Notes: a model not told the origin generated them from the letters alone. Positions 35,932 through 45,219 are shown, counted from the stretch's first letter. The stretch is 64,000 nucleotides of DNA from Mucilaginibacter straminoryzae (GCF_022953055.1 NZ_JALJEJ010000003.1:124001-188000), one strand, 5' to 3'. A program made the numbers and translations.

Positions 35932-38025
35932 TTATTTGTCCTGGCACTGTATGGCCGTAATAATTACGGTATTAAAAACATCGTCGACGGTACAGCCGCG
36001 GCTTAAATCGTTCACGGGTTTATTTAAGCCCTGCAACATCGGCCCGATTGCCAGTGCACCTGTTTCGCGTTGTACAGCTTTGTAGGTGTTGTTACCAGTA
36101 TTCAGATCGGGGAAGATCAAAACGCTTGCCTTTCCGGCCACTTCAGAACCCGGCATTTTGCTTTGTCCTACCACCGGATCCACCGCAGCATCATATTGTA
36201 TCGGCCCTTCTATTTTCAGGTCAGGGCGTTTTGCTTTGACAATTTCCGTAGCTCGGCGTACCTTTTCCACGTCCTCCCCTTCGCCCGAAGTGCCTGACGA
36301 ATACGAAAGCATGGCCACCCGTGGTTCTATCCCGAAACGCTGACCGCTTTCTGCCGATGAAATTGCAATTTCCGCCAGCTGCTCGGCAGTCGGGTTAGGG
36401 TTAACCGCACAATCACCAAACACAGAAACACGGTCTGGCAGGCACATGAAGAACACCGAGGAGACCACCGAAATACCCGGCTTGGTTTTAACAAATTGTA
36501 ACGCCGGGCGAATGGTATGCTGCGTAGTATGCACCGCACCGGATACCATGCCATCTGCCACGCCCTTGTAAACCATCATGGTGCCGAAGTACGAAACGTC
36601 GGTCATCATATCCCGGGCCATCTCCATGTTGACGTTTTTATTCTTACGCAGTTCGTAAAGGGTATTCACAAAATCGTCGTAATAATCGCTGTTGTGCGGA
36701 TCGATGATGGCAATTTTACTCAGGTCGAGGTTGATATCCAGCCGGGTAATGATGTTTTGAATTTCTTCCGGGTTACCCAGCAGCGTTAAACGCACAATGT
36801 CCTGGGCAAGCAACCGGGCAGCAGCCTTCAATATCCTTTCATCCGTTCCTTCGGGCAGCACAATGTGTTTTTTGTCGCTCTTGGCCCAACTGGTGATCTG
36901 GTACTGGAACATGCGCGGCGTAATGCCCGAAGGTGTAAACGTAACCAATCGCTTATCCAGCTCTGATACATTTACATACTTGTTGAACGTATCGATAGCC
37001 AGTTGAATTTTTTTGGTATCGCCGCTGGAAATTTTCGAACGAATGGCACCTACAATATTACTGGTCTCGAACGTGCCGGTTTTTACGGCTATGATGGGAA
37101 CGACGGTTTGCAAGCCTTCTATCAACCTAACAATCGGCTTTTCGGGCTGGTACCCTGCGGTTAACACAATACCGGACACCTTTGGGTAACTGGTAGATAA
37201 ATTTGCCTGTAACGCACTGATCATGATATCGCCACGGTCGCCCGGAGTAACGATCAGCACATTTTCTTTCAGATAATTTAAAAAATTAGGTACCTGCATG
37301 GCACCGGTAACGAAGTTATCTACCTGGTTAGCCAGGTGCTCTTTTCCAAATAACAGCTTACCGCCCAGCCTTTCCAGCACTTCTTTCATGGTTGGGTTCT
37401 GCAGGCTTTTATTTTCAGGAATCACCGAGACCAGTATTTCAGAAGATACCTGGTTGGTCAGCAGTTCCTGTACGTCCTGCGCGCTTTCGGGGCTGATCTT
37501 ATTGGCCACAATCGCCATTACCTGTATTTCGCGCAGCTCGAAGTTACGGATAGTGGTTAATGCGCCATTAACTACCTGCGCGGTGGTTTTATTTTCACCC
37601 GAGATCACTACAATTACCGGTGCGCGCAGGTTCTTGGCTATCTGGGCGTTAATCTCAAACTCAAATGCGGTACCCTCACCGCGGTAATCCGTACCTTCAA
37701 CTACCGTAAAATCATATTTTTCCTCCAGGTACTTAAACTTTCGGATAATGGTATCGATCATTTCACCCTGGCTTTCGGTATCTACCTGTCGCATGGCCTC
37801 GGCCCAGGTTAAGGCGTTGGTATCTTCGTAAGCAATAGGCAGATCGAAATTCGAAAGAATAGTATCGATATGGCTGTCTTTCTTTTGCTCACCGGTATCA
37901 GAGGTGATGGGCTTAAAGAATCCTATTTTCTGGGCTTTGCCTAATAGCATATTCACAAGCCCAAGTGAAACCAGCGATTTACCGCTGTAAGGCTCTGTAC
38001 TGGCTACAAAAACGGTTTTGATCAT
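35932..38025 (-). CDS. pta: Phosphate acetyltransferase, long form
   Basis: The 697-residue protein has the long three-part architecture. An N-terminal BioD-like P-loop domain (FVASTEPYSGKSLVSLGL) comes first, a central DRTGG domain (about residues 215-330) next, and the catalytic PTA_PTB domain from about 375 to the end (KHIVLPEGTDERILKAA, YSSGTSGEGEDVEKV, GPIQYDAAVDP). It converts acetyl-CoA and phosphate to acetyl phosphate. It heads the pta-ackA operon. Confidence 0.96.
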   Translation of the reverse strand: MIKTVFVASTEPYSGKSLVSLGLVNMLLGKAQKIGFFKPITSDTGEQKKDSHIDTILSNFDLPIAYEDTNALTWAEAMRQVDTESQGEMIDTIIRKFKYLEEKYDFTVVEGTDYRGEGTAFEFEINAQIAKNLRAPVIVVISGENKTTAQVVNGALTTIRNFELREIQVMAIVANKISPESAQDVQELLTNQVSSEILVSVIPENKSLQNPTMKEVLERLGGKLLFGKEHLANQVDNFVTGAMQVPNFLNYLKENVLIVTPGDRGDIMISALQANLSTSYPKVSGIVLTAGYQPEKPIVRLIEGLQTVVPIIAVKTGTFETSNIVGAIRSKISSGDTKKIQLAIDTFNKYVNVSELDKRLVTFTPSGITPRMFQYQITSWAKSDKKHIVLPEGTDERILKAAARLLAQDIVRLTLLGNPEEIQNIITRLDINLDLSKIAIIDPHNSDYYDDFVNTLYELRKNKNVNMEMARDMMTDVSYFGTMMVYKGVADGMVSGAVHTTQHTIRPALQFVKTKPGISVVSSVFFMCLPDRVSVFGDCAVNPNPTAEQLAEIAISSAESGQRFGIEPRVAMLSYSSGTSGEGEDVEKVRRATEIVKAKRPDLKIEGPIQYDAAVDPVVGQSKMPGSEVAGKASVLIFPDLNTGNNTYKAVQRETGALAIGPMLQGLNKPVNDLSRGCTVDDVFNTVIITAIQCQDK

Positions 38026-38169
38026 AAATTAAATTTGGAGAGCAAAAGCAATAACAAGCTGCTGCTGTGAAAGACAAATTAAAGCGTAAAAGTTTTTAAT
38101 TGCAGAAGTTTAAATGAAAATATTTAACAAGGGTTTTTCCAATGGTTTAGCTTAGTCACATCTACAAAC

Positions 38170-38194
38170 AAAAACGCCGGGAACAAGCCCGGCG
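38170..38194 (-). terminator. Rho-independent terminator after dps
   Basis: On the minus strand a 7-bp GC stem (CGCCGGG / CCCGGCG) with a six-base loop is followed by TTTTTGTTTG, 22 bp after the dps stop codon. Confidence 0.85.
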
Positions 38195-38215
38195 CGTAAT
38201 GTAGAAGCAGGATAA

Positions 38216-38695
38216 TTAGTCTTCGTTTACGAAAGAACGTAACATCCAGGTATTCTTTTCTTTGAATTGCATAAAGCGGTTCACCATGTCGTTAGTACCG
38301 TCGTCACTGGCATCAGCAGTGATCGTCAATAGTTCGCGCTCCATTTCAATAAGGGCGGCCATGTCTTCAATAAGTGCTTTTACCATATCCACGTCAACCA
38401 TACCAATGGTATTTACTTCCTTAATGCTCGATTTGGCGATGTAATCTGCAAAAGTGCTGATCGGTGGCTTTCCAAGGGTTAAGATACGCTCGGCAAGTTC
38501 GTCGATGGTGGTAAGCGCTGCGGTATATAATTCTTCGAATTTAGCGTGCAGGGTAAAAAAGCTTTTCCCTTTTACGTTCCAGTGGCAACCTCTTAATTTT
38601 TGATAGTGGATGTGGTAGTTGGCCAGCAGGTCGTTCAGGTGGTCTGCTACGTTGCGTGCCTCTTTTTCTTCGAGGCTGATTTCTTTTGCGTCCAT
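38216..38695 (-). CDS. dps: Dps family DNA-binding ferritin-like protein
   Basis: This 159-residue protein has the Dps ferroxidase signature: the Dps-type HWNVKGKSFFTLHAKFEELY block and the DELAERILTLGKPP segment. Length matches Dps. Such proteins form 12-mers that oxidise and store iron and protect DNA from peroxide and starvation damage in the cytosol. It is monocistronic with a strong terminator and a TAGTTTTG element 52 bp upstream. Confidence 0.96.
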   Translation of the reverse strand: MDAKEISLEEKEARNVADHLNDLLANYHIHYQKLRGCHWNVKGKSFFTLHAKFEELYTAALTTIDELAERILTLGKPPISTFADYIAKSSIKEVNTIGMVDVDMVKALIEDMAALIEMERELLTITADASDDGTNDMVNRFMQFKEKNTWMLRSFVNED

Positions 38696-38747
38696 AAATG
38701 TGATTGTAGTTAATTGAACAACAGAGGTTGAATTTCTTTGTTTAGCG

Positions 38748-38755
38748 CAAAACTA
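38748..38755 (-). promoter_or_regulatory. Putative -7 element of dps
   Basis: On the minus strand this reads TAGTTTTG, an exact TAnnTTTG match, about 52 bp upstream of the dps start. The untranslated leader would be around 45 nt. Confidence 0.45.
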
Positions 38756-38795
38756 AGTTCTGTGCCTGTAATAATTCTCATATTTGCGTTAATTT

Positions 38796-39548
38796 ATGAG
38801 TATTGCAGAAACGATAGCGGTAAACTTTTCCTCGCCAATCTGGCGAATGCAGATTGATGAATCTGAAGATCTTCTTTTTGTTGAAGTGAGAAATACGGCA
38901 GAGAAACAGGTGAGTTTTTCGGGCCTGGACCTGAAGACCGGTGCCATTACTTTTAAAGATCTGGTGATGCCCGAACGTTGGCTAACCGGAATGGAGGCCG
39001 CTACCGGCGGCGTTTTGCTTTTGCATGGCTTTCAATCCGAAAAATTGCCCCTGCACAAAGGGTTGACTGCTTTAGATGGACGAACAGGAGAAATTTTGTG
39101 GGCAGATTATAACCTTAATTACGATAGCCATACAACAAAATCATTTATAGTTTATGACGCCCGTTTTCAACCTAAAAAGACTTTTCAAATTCATCCTTTA
39201 ACCGGGGAGCGGCTTGCTGATAGTGAATCAGATGACCAGATCAATAGCGAGATTAAGCTACCGGAAATTGTAGACGCAAACCTGATTTCGCTTCCCCTAC
39301 CCGTGGCACCCCACGGAAATGCTATACATTATCTAAGGCACAATGAATTTGAAATTGTATCTTTGCACGCGCTAAATAACGGTCGTTTTAACCAGTATTT
39401 ATACGTGTTTAACGGCGAAAAGCAGGTGGTTTACCAGGATATTGTGAATGAGGAAATACAAAAACTGCAACCCGAAGCGTTCATTAGCTATAAAAATCAA
39501 TTGATCTGGCTTAAAAACCAACATAGTTTAAAAGTCGTGAACTTATAA
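38796..39548 (+). CDS. DUF4905-like protein of unknown function
   Basis: The 250-residue protein has no signal peptide or membrane segment. Its repeated beta-strand pattern (SSPIWRMQIDESEDLLFVEVRN, LDLKTGAITFKDL, LTALDGRTGEILWADY) recalls a propeller-like fold and resembles DUF4905 proteins known from Sphingobacteria. The DGRTGEILW segment is like PQQ-propeller blades but no cofactor motif is evident. It lies 21 bp before the LysM gene and may be co-transcribed with it and udk. Confidence 0.7.
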   Translation: MSIAETIAVNFSSPIWRMQIDESEDLLFVEVRNTAEKQVSFSGLDLKTGAITFKDLVMPERWLTGMEAATGGVLLLHGFQSEKLPLHKGLTALDGRTGEILWADYNLNYDSHTTKSFIVYDARFQPKKTFQIHPLTGERLADSESDDQINSEIKLPEIVDANLISLPLPVAPHGNAIHYLRHNEFEIVSLHALNNGRFNQYLYVFNGEKQVVYQDIVNEEIQKLQPEAFISYKNQLIWLKNQHSLKVVNL

Positions 39549-39569
39549 TTTGAAGTTAAAGCTCTTAAA

Positions 39570-40520
39570 ATGAATTTTAAAGCATTACTGCTCCTTTGTT
39601 CTTTTTTTACCTTTTCGGCCGCAGCGCTTGCCAGGCCATTAGTAGATTCTACCGGAGTAGAGAATCAGAACGGTAAAAAAGTAATTCTTCATAAGGTAGA
39701 CCCTAAAGATACCTATTATTCTATTGCGCGCCGTTACGGTGTAAAGCCGCAGGCGGTAATTCAGTTCAACGCGAACACCCCTTTACAGCCGGGTAACTTG
39801 GTAAAAGTACCTACAGAGCAGCCTTTTGTACAAGCCGCTGCTAACAATCAACCCGCAGCACAAACTCAGGCGCCTGTTTCAGATGCGAGCGGTACCATTA
39901 TCCAGTATAAAGTTCAGCAGCACGAATATCTGTATGGTTTAGCCAAAAGATTCGGAACTACTGTTGAGGATATCAAGAAACTGAACAATCTGCAGTCTAA
40001 CGCTTTAACTCCGGGACAAACTTTGCAAATCCGCCAGGGCGTGGGCACAGCACCCGTATCTGCCCCGGCTACCACACCAACCCAGCCGCAACCGTCTGAA
40101 CCGCAGCAGGTGGTGCCTCAGAACCAGATCCCGCCAAGAAACGCAACTAACCCAAATGATACCGCTAAACGCGATACTACGCACATGGGTATTGCAGATA
40201 GTTTAGCCATGCACAAAGCCGGTACCAAGTACGGGTTGTACGAAAAGAACGAACACGGCGTAGCTACCTGGATGGATGATGCTTCGCTGGATGCCAACAA
40301 AAAACTGATCTTACACCGCACCGCTCCTATCGGTACGGTAATGAAAATAACCAACCCGATGACTAACCGTACTACTTTTGCCAAAGTAGTAGGCAGATTT
40401 ACTGATAATGAATCAACTAAAGATGTTATTATTGTAATGACCAAAAACGTTGCCGAATCTTTAGGCGCATTGGACAAACGTTTCCGGGTAAATATCAGTT
40501 ACGGCGTAGCTAATGAATAA
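39570..40520 (+). CDS. LysM peptidoglycan-binding protein with RlpA-like C-terminal domain
   Basis: The 316-residue protein has a signal peptide (ending near AAALARP), two LysM repeats (HKVDPKDTYYSIARRYGVKP, YKVQQHEYLYGLAKRFGTTVEDI), a Pro/Gln/Thr-rich linker and a double-psi beta-barrel domain (LILHRTAPIGTVMKITNPMTNRTTFAKVVGRF). It is probably a periplasmic or outer-membrane-associated cell-wall protein. The DPBB may be a lytic transglycosylase-like RlpA domain, but activity cannot be read from sequence. Its 3' end overlaps udk by 8 bp. Confidence 0.9.
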   Translation: MNFKALLLLCSFFTFSAAALARPLVDSTGVENQNGKKVILHKVDPKDTYYSIARRYGVKPQAVIQFNANTPLQPGNLVKVPTEQPFVQAAANNQPAAQTQAPVSDASGTIIQYKVQQHEYLYGLAKRFGTTVEDIKKLNNLQSNALTPGQTLQIRQGVGTAPVSAPATTPTQPQPSEPQQVVPQNQIPPRNATNPNDTAKRDTTHMGIADSLAMHKAGTKYGLYEKNEHGVATWMDDASLDANKKLILHRTAPIGTVMKITNPMTNRTTFAKVVGRFTDNESTKDVIIVMTKNVAESLGALDKRFRVNISYGVANE

Positions 40521-41151
40521 ACCTTATATTATTGGAGTTGCAGGTGGCAGCGGCTCCGGAAAGACTTTTTTTTTGAAATGTTTTCTCGAACATTTTAAAC
40601 CAGAGGAAGTATGCCTGGTATCACAGGATGATTATTATATCCCAGTAGCACATGAAATGACACCGGAAGAAAATAAGCTATACAATTTCGATCTTCCGCA
40701 TACGATAGATAACGAACATTTTTTCGATGATATTGAAAAGCTGGTTCGTTACGAAACTGTATACAAGCAAGAGTATACGTTTAACAACCCCAATGCCGTC
40801 CCTAAGACGCTTGAAGTGAAGCCTGCGCCTATCCTGATTGTGGAAGGTTTATTCATTCTGCACTTTAAGGAAATTGCACATCTGCTTGATCTGAAAATAT
40901 TTATTGATACCGAAGAAGACATCGCATTGCAACGCCGTTTAAAACGCGACCTGCTGGAACGCGGCTATTCGCACGATGATGTGATGTACAAATGGGTGAA
41001 CCATGTTGTGCCTGCCTATAAAGAATTCCTGCTGCCATATAAGGATGAATGCGATAAGGTGATCACCAATAACACGCATGTAGCGGAAGATATTATTAGT
41101 ATCACTGAAGAGATTTCTAAAGACCTGCGTGAACGAGTATTGCCAGCGTAG
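40513..41151 (+). CDS. udk: Uridine kinase
   Basis: The 212-residue protein has the Walker A motif GGSGSGKT (residues 11-18), the substrate segment SQDDYYIP, the NFDLPHTID block and the IVEGLFILHF motif, as expected for uridine/cytidine kinases. The cytosolic enzyme phosphorylates uridine using nucleoside triphosphates. It overlaps the preceding LysM gene by 8 bp, so they are probably translated from the same mRNA although functionally unrelated. Confidence 0.94.
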   Translation: MNKPYIIGVAGGSGSGKTFFLKCFLEHFKPEEVCLVSQDDYYIPVAHEMTPEENKLYNFDLPHTIDNEHFFDDIEKLVRYETVYKQEYTFNNPNAVPKTLEVKPAPILIVEGLFILHFKEIAHLLDLKIFIDTEEDIALQRRLKRDLLERGYSHDDVMYKWVNHVVPAYKEFLLPYKDECDKVITNNTHVAEDIISITEEISKDLRERVLPA

Positions 41152-41170
41152 TTAAAAGCTTGACCATAAT

Positions 41171-41668
41171 ATGGAAGCATTTAGCATCCGGTTATTTACC
41201 CCTGATGAACTTCATCGGTACAAAGCTATCCGCTTGGAGGCGTTGCGTTTGGAACCGGGTGTTTTTGGAAGTAAGTATCAGACAGAATCTGAATTACCTG
41301 ACGAAGTATGGTATTCGCGCACCTTTAACGATTTTGTTGCTTTTTGGGGACTTTTTAATCCGGATGGTGAGCTGATTGGCACTACCGGCATTGTGGTTAA
41401 CCGGGAGCAACCGGACGAAGCAACCTTTGTTGGTTCATACATCAAAAAAGAATATCGCGGTATTGGGTTAACCCGGTTACTCTACCGCGCACGCCTGGAA
41501 TGGGCAAGGCAACGCGCGTTAAAGAAGTTACTGATCGGCCACCGGGCGGGTAATGTAGCGTCAAAAAAAGCCATGATCGCCCACGGCTTCACCTATACGC
41601 ATGCCGAAGCTAAGCACTGGCCAGACGGTCAATCTGAAGATATGCTGCACTACCAACTGCTAATCTAA
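41171..41668 (+). CDS. GNAT family N-acetyltransferase
   Basis: The 165-residue protein has a GNAT fold: FSIRLFTPDELHRYKAIRLEALRLEPGVFGS at the start, then LIGTTGIVV and the acetyl-CoA-binding VGSYIKKEYRGIGLTRLLYRARLEWA, where the R-G-x-G-x-x segment is typical. The acetyl-accepting substrate is unknown. It starts 19 bp after udk and ends two bases before the convergent CoA-transferase subunit B. Confidence 0.88.
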   Translation: MEAFSIRLFTPDELHRYKAIRLEALRLEPGVFGSKYQTESELPDEVWYSRTFNDFVAFWGLFNPDGELIGTTGIVVNREQPDEATFVGSYIKKEYRGIGLTRLLYRARLEWARQRALKKLLIGHRAGNVASKKAMIAHGFTYTHAEAKHWPDGQSEDMLHYQLLI

Positions 41669-41670
41669 GA

Positions 41671-42327
41671 CTACAGCATCATTTCAGTGATATCGCCTTC
41701 CACAATCAGCTTTCCCGCTGTAGCTTGTTGGATATCTTCAACCGTAATTCCGGGCGCTCTTTCCAATAGCTTAAAACCACCTTCGGTCAACACATCGAAA
41801 ACGCCCAGTTCGGTCACGATTTTCTTTACGCATTTAACACCTGTTAAAGGCAGGGTACATTTCGGCAACAGTTTAGATTCGCCGGCTTTGTTCACATGCT
41901 GCATGGCTACGATGATATTTTCGGCAGAGGCCACTAAGTCCATTGCGCCACCCATCCCTTTTACCATTTTCCCGGGGATCTTCCAGTTAGCAATGTCGCC
42001 GTTTTCAGAAACTTCCATTGCCCCTAAAATGGTCAGGTTTACTTTCTTAGCACGGATCATCCCGAAGCTCATGGCTGAATCAAAAATGGCTGATCCCGGC
42101 AGCATGGTGATTGTCTGCTTACCCGCGTTGATGGTATCAGGGTCTTCCCCCCCTTCGTAAGGAAACGGCCCCATTCCAAGTAACCCATTTTCCGACTGTA
42201 ATACCACGTCCATTTCTTCCGGGATATAATTAGCAACCAGGGTTGGGATACCAATACCCAGGTTAACGTAAAATCCGTCTTTTATTTCTCGCGCTATTCT
42301 TTTAGCGATATCTTCTTTATTAAGCAT
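41671..42327 (-). CDS. 3-oxoacid CoA-transferase subunit B
   Basis: The 218-residue protein has the catalytic Glu in QSENGLLGMGP and the NLGIGIPTLVANYIP block, as in SCOT/AtoA-type beta subunits. Together with subunit A it transfers CoA between succinyl-CoA or acetyl-CoA and 3-oxoacids such as acetoacetate. It lies downstream of subunit A, separated by a 128-bp spacer with a GC-rich hairpin. No ketone-body lyase gene is nearby. Confidence 0.93.
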   Translation of the reverse strand: MLNKEDIAKRIAREIKDGFYVNLGIGIPTLVANYIPEEMDVVLQSENGLLGMGPFPYEGGEDPDTINAGKQTITMLPGSAIFDSAMSFGMIRAKKVNLTILGAMEVSENGDIANWKIPGKMVKGMGGAMDLVASAENIIVAMQHVNKAGESKLLPKCTLPLTGVKCVKKIVTELGVFDVLTEGGFKLLERAPGITVEDIQQATAGKLIVEGDITEMML

Positions 42328-42347
42328 GTAGTCCTATTTTTGATTTG

Positions 42348-42386
42348 AAAGCCCCTCCCAACCCTCCCCGGAAGGGAGGGCTTTTT
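42348..42386. repeat. Hairpin-forming GC-rich intergenic repeat between CoA-transferase genes
   Basis: AAAGCCC(C)TCCC pairs with GGGAGGGCTTT across CCCTCCCCGG; one base is bulged. It lies between two co-oriented genes, where a strong terminator is not expected. Similar CCCTCCC/GGGAGGG elements are common in Sphingobacteria intergenic DNA in my recollection. Confidence 0.6.
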
Positions 42387-42455
42387 AGAGCTATTTCTTA
42401 TTCAGCTATGTATCAAATTTGCATTTGCACATCCGCATATCTGCACATCAATTAA

Positions 42456-43151
42456 TCATCTCTCACTCACCGTTCGTTTTTCAATTCTTTTCTCGTAGTT
42501 CTTACCCTGAAAAATCCGGTGAACATAAATACCTGGTGTATGTACATGGTCAGGATCTAACTCACCCGGTTCTACCAGCTCCTCTACTTCAGCAATAGTG
42601 ATCTTGCCGGCCATTGCCATCACAGGGTTAAAGTTACGGGCGGTGGAACGGTAAACAAGGTTACCCATAGTATCACCTTTCCAAGCCTTAACAATAGCAA
42701 AATCGGCATCAAACGCCATTTCCATCAGGTAATCCTTCCCATTAAAATTCCTGATCTCTTTTCCTTCCGCCACTTCGGTACCTATACCGGCTGGCGTGAA
42801 TATCGCAGGCATACCGTAACCGGCAGCCATACAACGGGTAGCCAGTGTGCCTTGAGGTATCAGTTCCACTTCCAGTTCGCCGCTCAGTAATTGCCGTTCA
42901 AACTCGGCGTTCTCGCCCACGTATGACGAGATCATCTTTTTTACCTGCCGGTTCTTCAGCATCAGCCCGATGCCAAAATCGTCCACCCCGGCATTATTAG
43001 AAATGCAGGTTAAATCTTTAATGCCACTGTTTACCAGGGCTGCAATACAATTTTCTGGAAGTCCGCACAGGCCAAAGCCACCCAGCATCAGGGTCATACC
43101 ATCGCTGATGCCTTTGATGGCAGTATCTGCATCTTTAACAACTTTATTCAT
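42456..43151 (-). CDS. 3-oxoacid CoA-transferase subunit A
   Basis: The frame opens at 43202, but ATG 43149-43151 starts at the fold's first helix (MNKVVKDADTAIKGI), giving 231 residues. The conserved MLGGFGLCGLPENCIAAL block, NNAGVDDFGIG, and KEIRNFNGKDYLMEMAFDADFAIVKAW match SCOT/AtoD alpha subunits. It pairs with the downstream subunit B to form the active enzyme. Confidence 0.93.
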   Translation of the reverse strand: MNKVVKDADTAIKGISDGMTLMLGGFGLCGLPENCIAALVNSGIKDLTCISNNAGVDDFGIGLMLKNRQVKKMISSYVGENAEFERQLLSGELEVELIPQGTLATRCMAAGYGMPAIFTPAGIGTEVAEGKEIRNFNGKDYLMEMAFDADFAIVKAWKGDTMGNLVYRSTARNFNPVMAMAGKITIAEVEELVEPGELDPDHVHTPGIYVHRIFQGKNYEKRIEKRTVSER

Positions 43152-43275
43152 CCGGCTTATAATTGGTGTGGCTAAGTTAACAGGATAAACAGCTTTGCAC
43201 AACCCCTGCCATTGTTAAACCCGCTAAAACAAAAAAGTAGTTGCCGGGCTTATAACTATATCAATTATTTCAATT

Positions 43276-43914
43276 ATGATAAACGAGAGCGATGCAAAAG
43301 ATCAGCATAATTACCCGCATCATACCGTGCAGGGTGACGATGCGCCTGCGGGGGGATATAAAGTTGAAGACGATGGTAACCTTACCGAGAAGGATTTAAA
43401 ACGTACCTATATATTTGGTGATAGCGAACCGGTTGATGCAGATCAGCCGGGCATGGAAAGCCATGGGTACGGCGGACAGAACTTCGGAGAAAGCAGTGTG
43501 ACCACTTCTGGCGATGATCCGGCTAACCCGTCAAGGAATGCAGGTTACGATAACGATTACTTTAAACGTACCGAGCCTGCTGAAGAACACCCTGAGTTGA
43601 ATAATTTTAAGGTGAAAGACCAGCAGGGAGCGCCCGACCCCGATCAGGGTGGATCATCTACTAATACCGAAAAGTACCAAGAGGGCACTGCTGATTACGA
43701 CGGCGGAACCATCACCGGCGGGCAAGGTGAGAAAACCAGCACGGATAACGGCGCCACGAGTGAAGAAGCCGATGCTGCAAATAACGACCAGCATAAAATC
43801 GGTGAACAAAACCAAACCGAGCCAGGCAAAGCCCGCTACGATAAGGATTACGACCGAGGGCCGGATTACGGCAGTAACAGCCCGGACGATAACAAAGGCC
43901 ATATCGAGACCTGA
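43276..43914 (+). CDS. Acidic low-complexity protein, predicted disordered
   Basis: The 212-residue product is almost devoid of hydrophobic clusters and rich in Asp, Gly, Glu, Asn, Gln, Thr and Pro. It has no cysteine, signal peptide or membrane segment. Segments such as GYDNDYFKRTEPAEEHPELNN near the middle and ARYDKDYDRGPDYGSN near the end share a YD-x-DY theme. I do not recognise a family; similar hydrophilic proteins in Bacteroidota are often stress-related, but nothing here proves that. A hairpin lies just downstream. Confidence 0.75.
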   Translation: MINESDAKDQHNYPHHTVQGDDAPAGGYKVEDDGNLTEKDLKRTYIFGDSEPVDADQPGMESHGYGGQNFGESSVTTSGDDPANPSRNAGYDNDYFKRTEPAEEHPELNNFKVKDQQGAPDPDQGGSSTNTEKYQEGTADYDGGTITGGQGEKTSTDNGATSEEADAANNDQHKIGEQNQTEPGKARYDKDYDRGPDYGSNSPDDNKGHIET

Positions 43915-43924
43915 TAAAATAAGC

Positions 43925-43951
43925 AAGCCCTTCTTTATAACGGAAGGGCTT
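43925..43951. terminator. Bidirectional hairpin terminator between convergent genes
   Basis: A 9-bp stem AAGCCCTTC / GAAGGGCTT with a nine-base loop is followed on the plus strand by CTTTATTT. It lies between the disordered protein gene and the convergent esterase gene. Confidence 0.8.
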
Positions 43952-43957
43952 CTTTAT

Positions 43958-45034
43958 TTACCACCTGATATTTTTATCGATGTATTTGATCAGGTCATCA
44001 GCCATTGCTTGCTGTTCCGTTTTACTTGGATGCCCGGCCGTACCCTTATAAGGGAAAAAGTGCGTCTTTATCTTCACGTCATGTAGCCCTTCTGCGGCTT
44101 TGGTGATATAACCCGGCCATTGCGAACCTTCGCGCGTTGCATCCATACTACCGAGTGCGCAGATAATATTAGCTTGCGGGTACTTTTTCCGGATGGTTTT
44201 AATGAAATTCTGATAGGCCGCGATGATCTGTTTTTCATCCGGTGCTTTAGCGCCAAAACGGTGTGCAAATTCAGGATGCTGGGGCTGCTTTACCAGCCAC
44301 GAATCATTCTGAAATAAATTGATCACTACCACGTCCGGTGTGTATTTATTAAAATTCCAGGTACTCTTTTCATCTGCGGGATCCAGCTTATCATACATTT
44401 CCGGCATAATTAACGGGAACCAACTCACCATCACTCCTATGCCGCTTCGCGCAATACAGGAGTACTCGGCGTTGAAATGCTTAGCAGTAAGGTAAGCGTA
44501 GCTTAAATAGTTGTCCTCGTAAGGTGGTGTACCTCTGTCCTTTCCGGTGGTATCCAAAACGGCATAGCCGCAGGTGATCGAATTACCATAGAATTCAATT
44601 TTACGGGTGTTGGTTAACGGTGTCGCTTCAATCTTACTATCGCCCTCCAGCTCAAAACCATACAGTAAGGTCCTTCCAAAAATCCATTCCGTACGTTTAA
44701 ATAACTCCAGGGTATGCGGTCCGGATGCAAGTCCGGATACCAGGTCATAGCTATGCTGCAAGGAATCCAGCTCTACATCCTTTAACACTGTACCGTCTAA
44801 AATTACTTTTAGATAGTTCTTTCCAAACTCATCTTTCAACGAAGCTTTTATCCCCGTTCCGTTAAAGTTTATTTTTGCGGAGTTTCCAGACCAGCTTAAT
44901 ATCGCTGCCCCATTTTTAAATGCTATCCGTCCGCTGTATTTGATGTGGCTATCCGTGCTTTTAATAATTGTTTGTGCCGTTGCTGCAAGGCTTACAACAC
45001 CAAGAATTAAGGCAATGAGGAATCTGTTTCTCAT
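43958..45034 (-). CDS. SGNH/GDSL esterase, CE2-like, secreted
   Basis: The 358-residue protein has a signal peptide (MRNRFLIALILGVVSLAATAQT), an N-terminal jelly-roll-like domain (residues about 25-130) and an SGNH hydrolase domain starting at EFYGNSITCGY (block I Ser). Block III is likely in VINLFQNDSW, and a C-terminal GHPSKTEQ supplies block V His. This two-domain order matches carbohydrate esterase family 2 (acetyl-xylan/glucomannan esterases). It probably removes acetyl groups from polysaccharides outside the cytosol. No glycoside hydrolase is adjacent. Confidence 0.88.
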   Translation of the reverse strand: MRNRFLIALILGVVSLAATAQTIIKSTDSHIKYSGRIAFKNGAAILSWSGNSAKINFNGTGIKASLKDEFGKNYLKVILDGTVLKDVELDSLQHSYDLVSGLASGPHTLELFKRTEWIFGRTLLYGFELEGDSKIEATPLTNTRKIEFYGNSITCGYAVLDTTGKDRGTPPYEDNYLSYAYLTAKHFNAEYSCIARSGIGVMVSWFPLIMPEMYDKLDPADEKSTWNFNKYTPDVVVINLFQNDSWLVKQPQHPEFAHRFGAKAPDEKQIIAAYQNFIKTIRKKYPQANIICALGSMDATREGSQWPGYITKAAEGLHDVKIKTHFFPYKGTAGHPSKTEQQAMADDLIKYIDKNIRW

Positions 45035-45155
45035 GATGAATGATATCTAAGCCAAGATAAGGCATTAACGTACCGCTGGCAAATTCCCGATCAGAAAAAT
45101 AGAGTAAATGAGTACGCTACTGCCTCAACATGCGGGATCAACAAACACAAACCGC

Positions 45156-45163
45156 TACATTTG
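45156..45163 (+). promoter_or_regulatory. Putative -7 element of the glutamine-synthetase-like operon
   Basis: TACATTTG is an exact TAnnTTTG match, 56 bp before the ATG at 45220, leaving a leader of about 50 nt. Confidence 0.5.
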
Positions 45164-45219
45164 TGCAAGCCGGGGCTAATAATTATCTTGCCGCCTAAGC
45201 CTGATAACTCTCTTTTACC

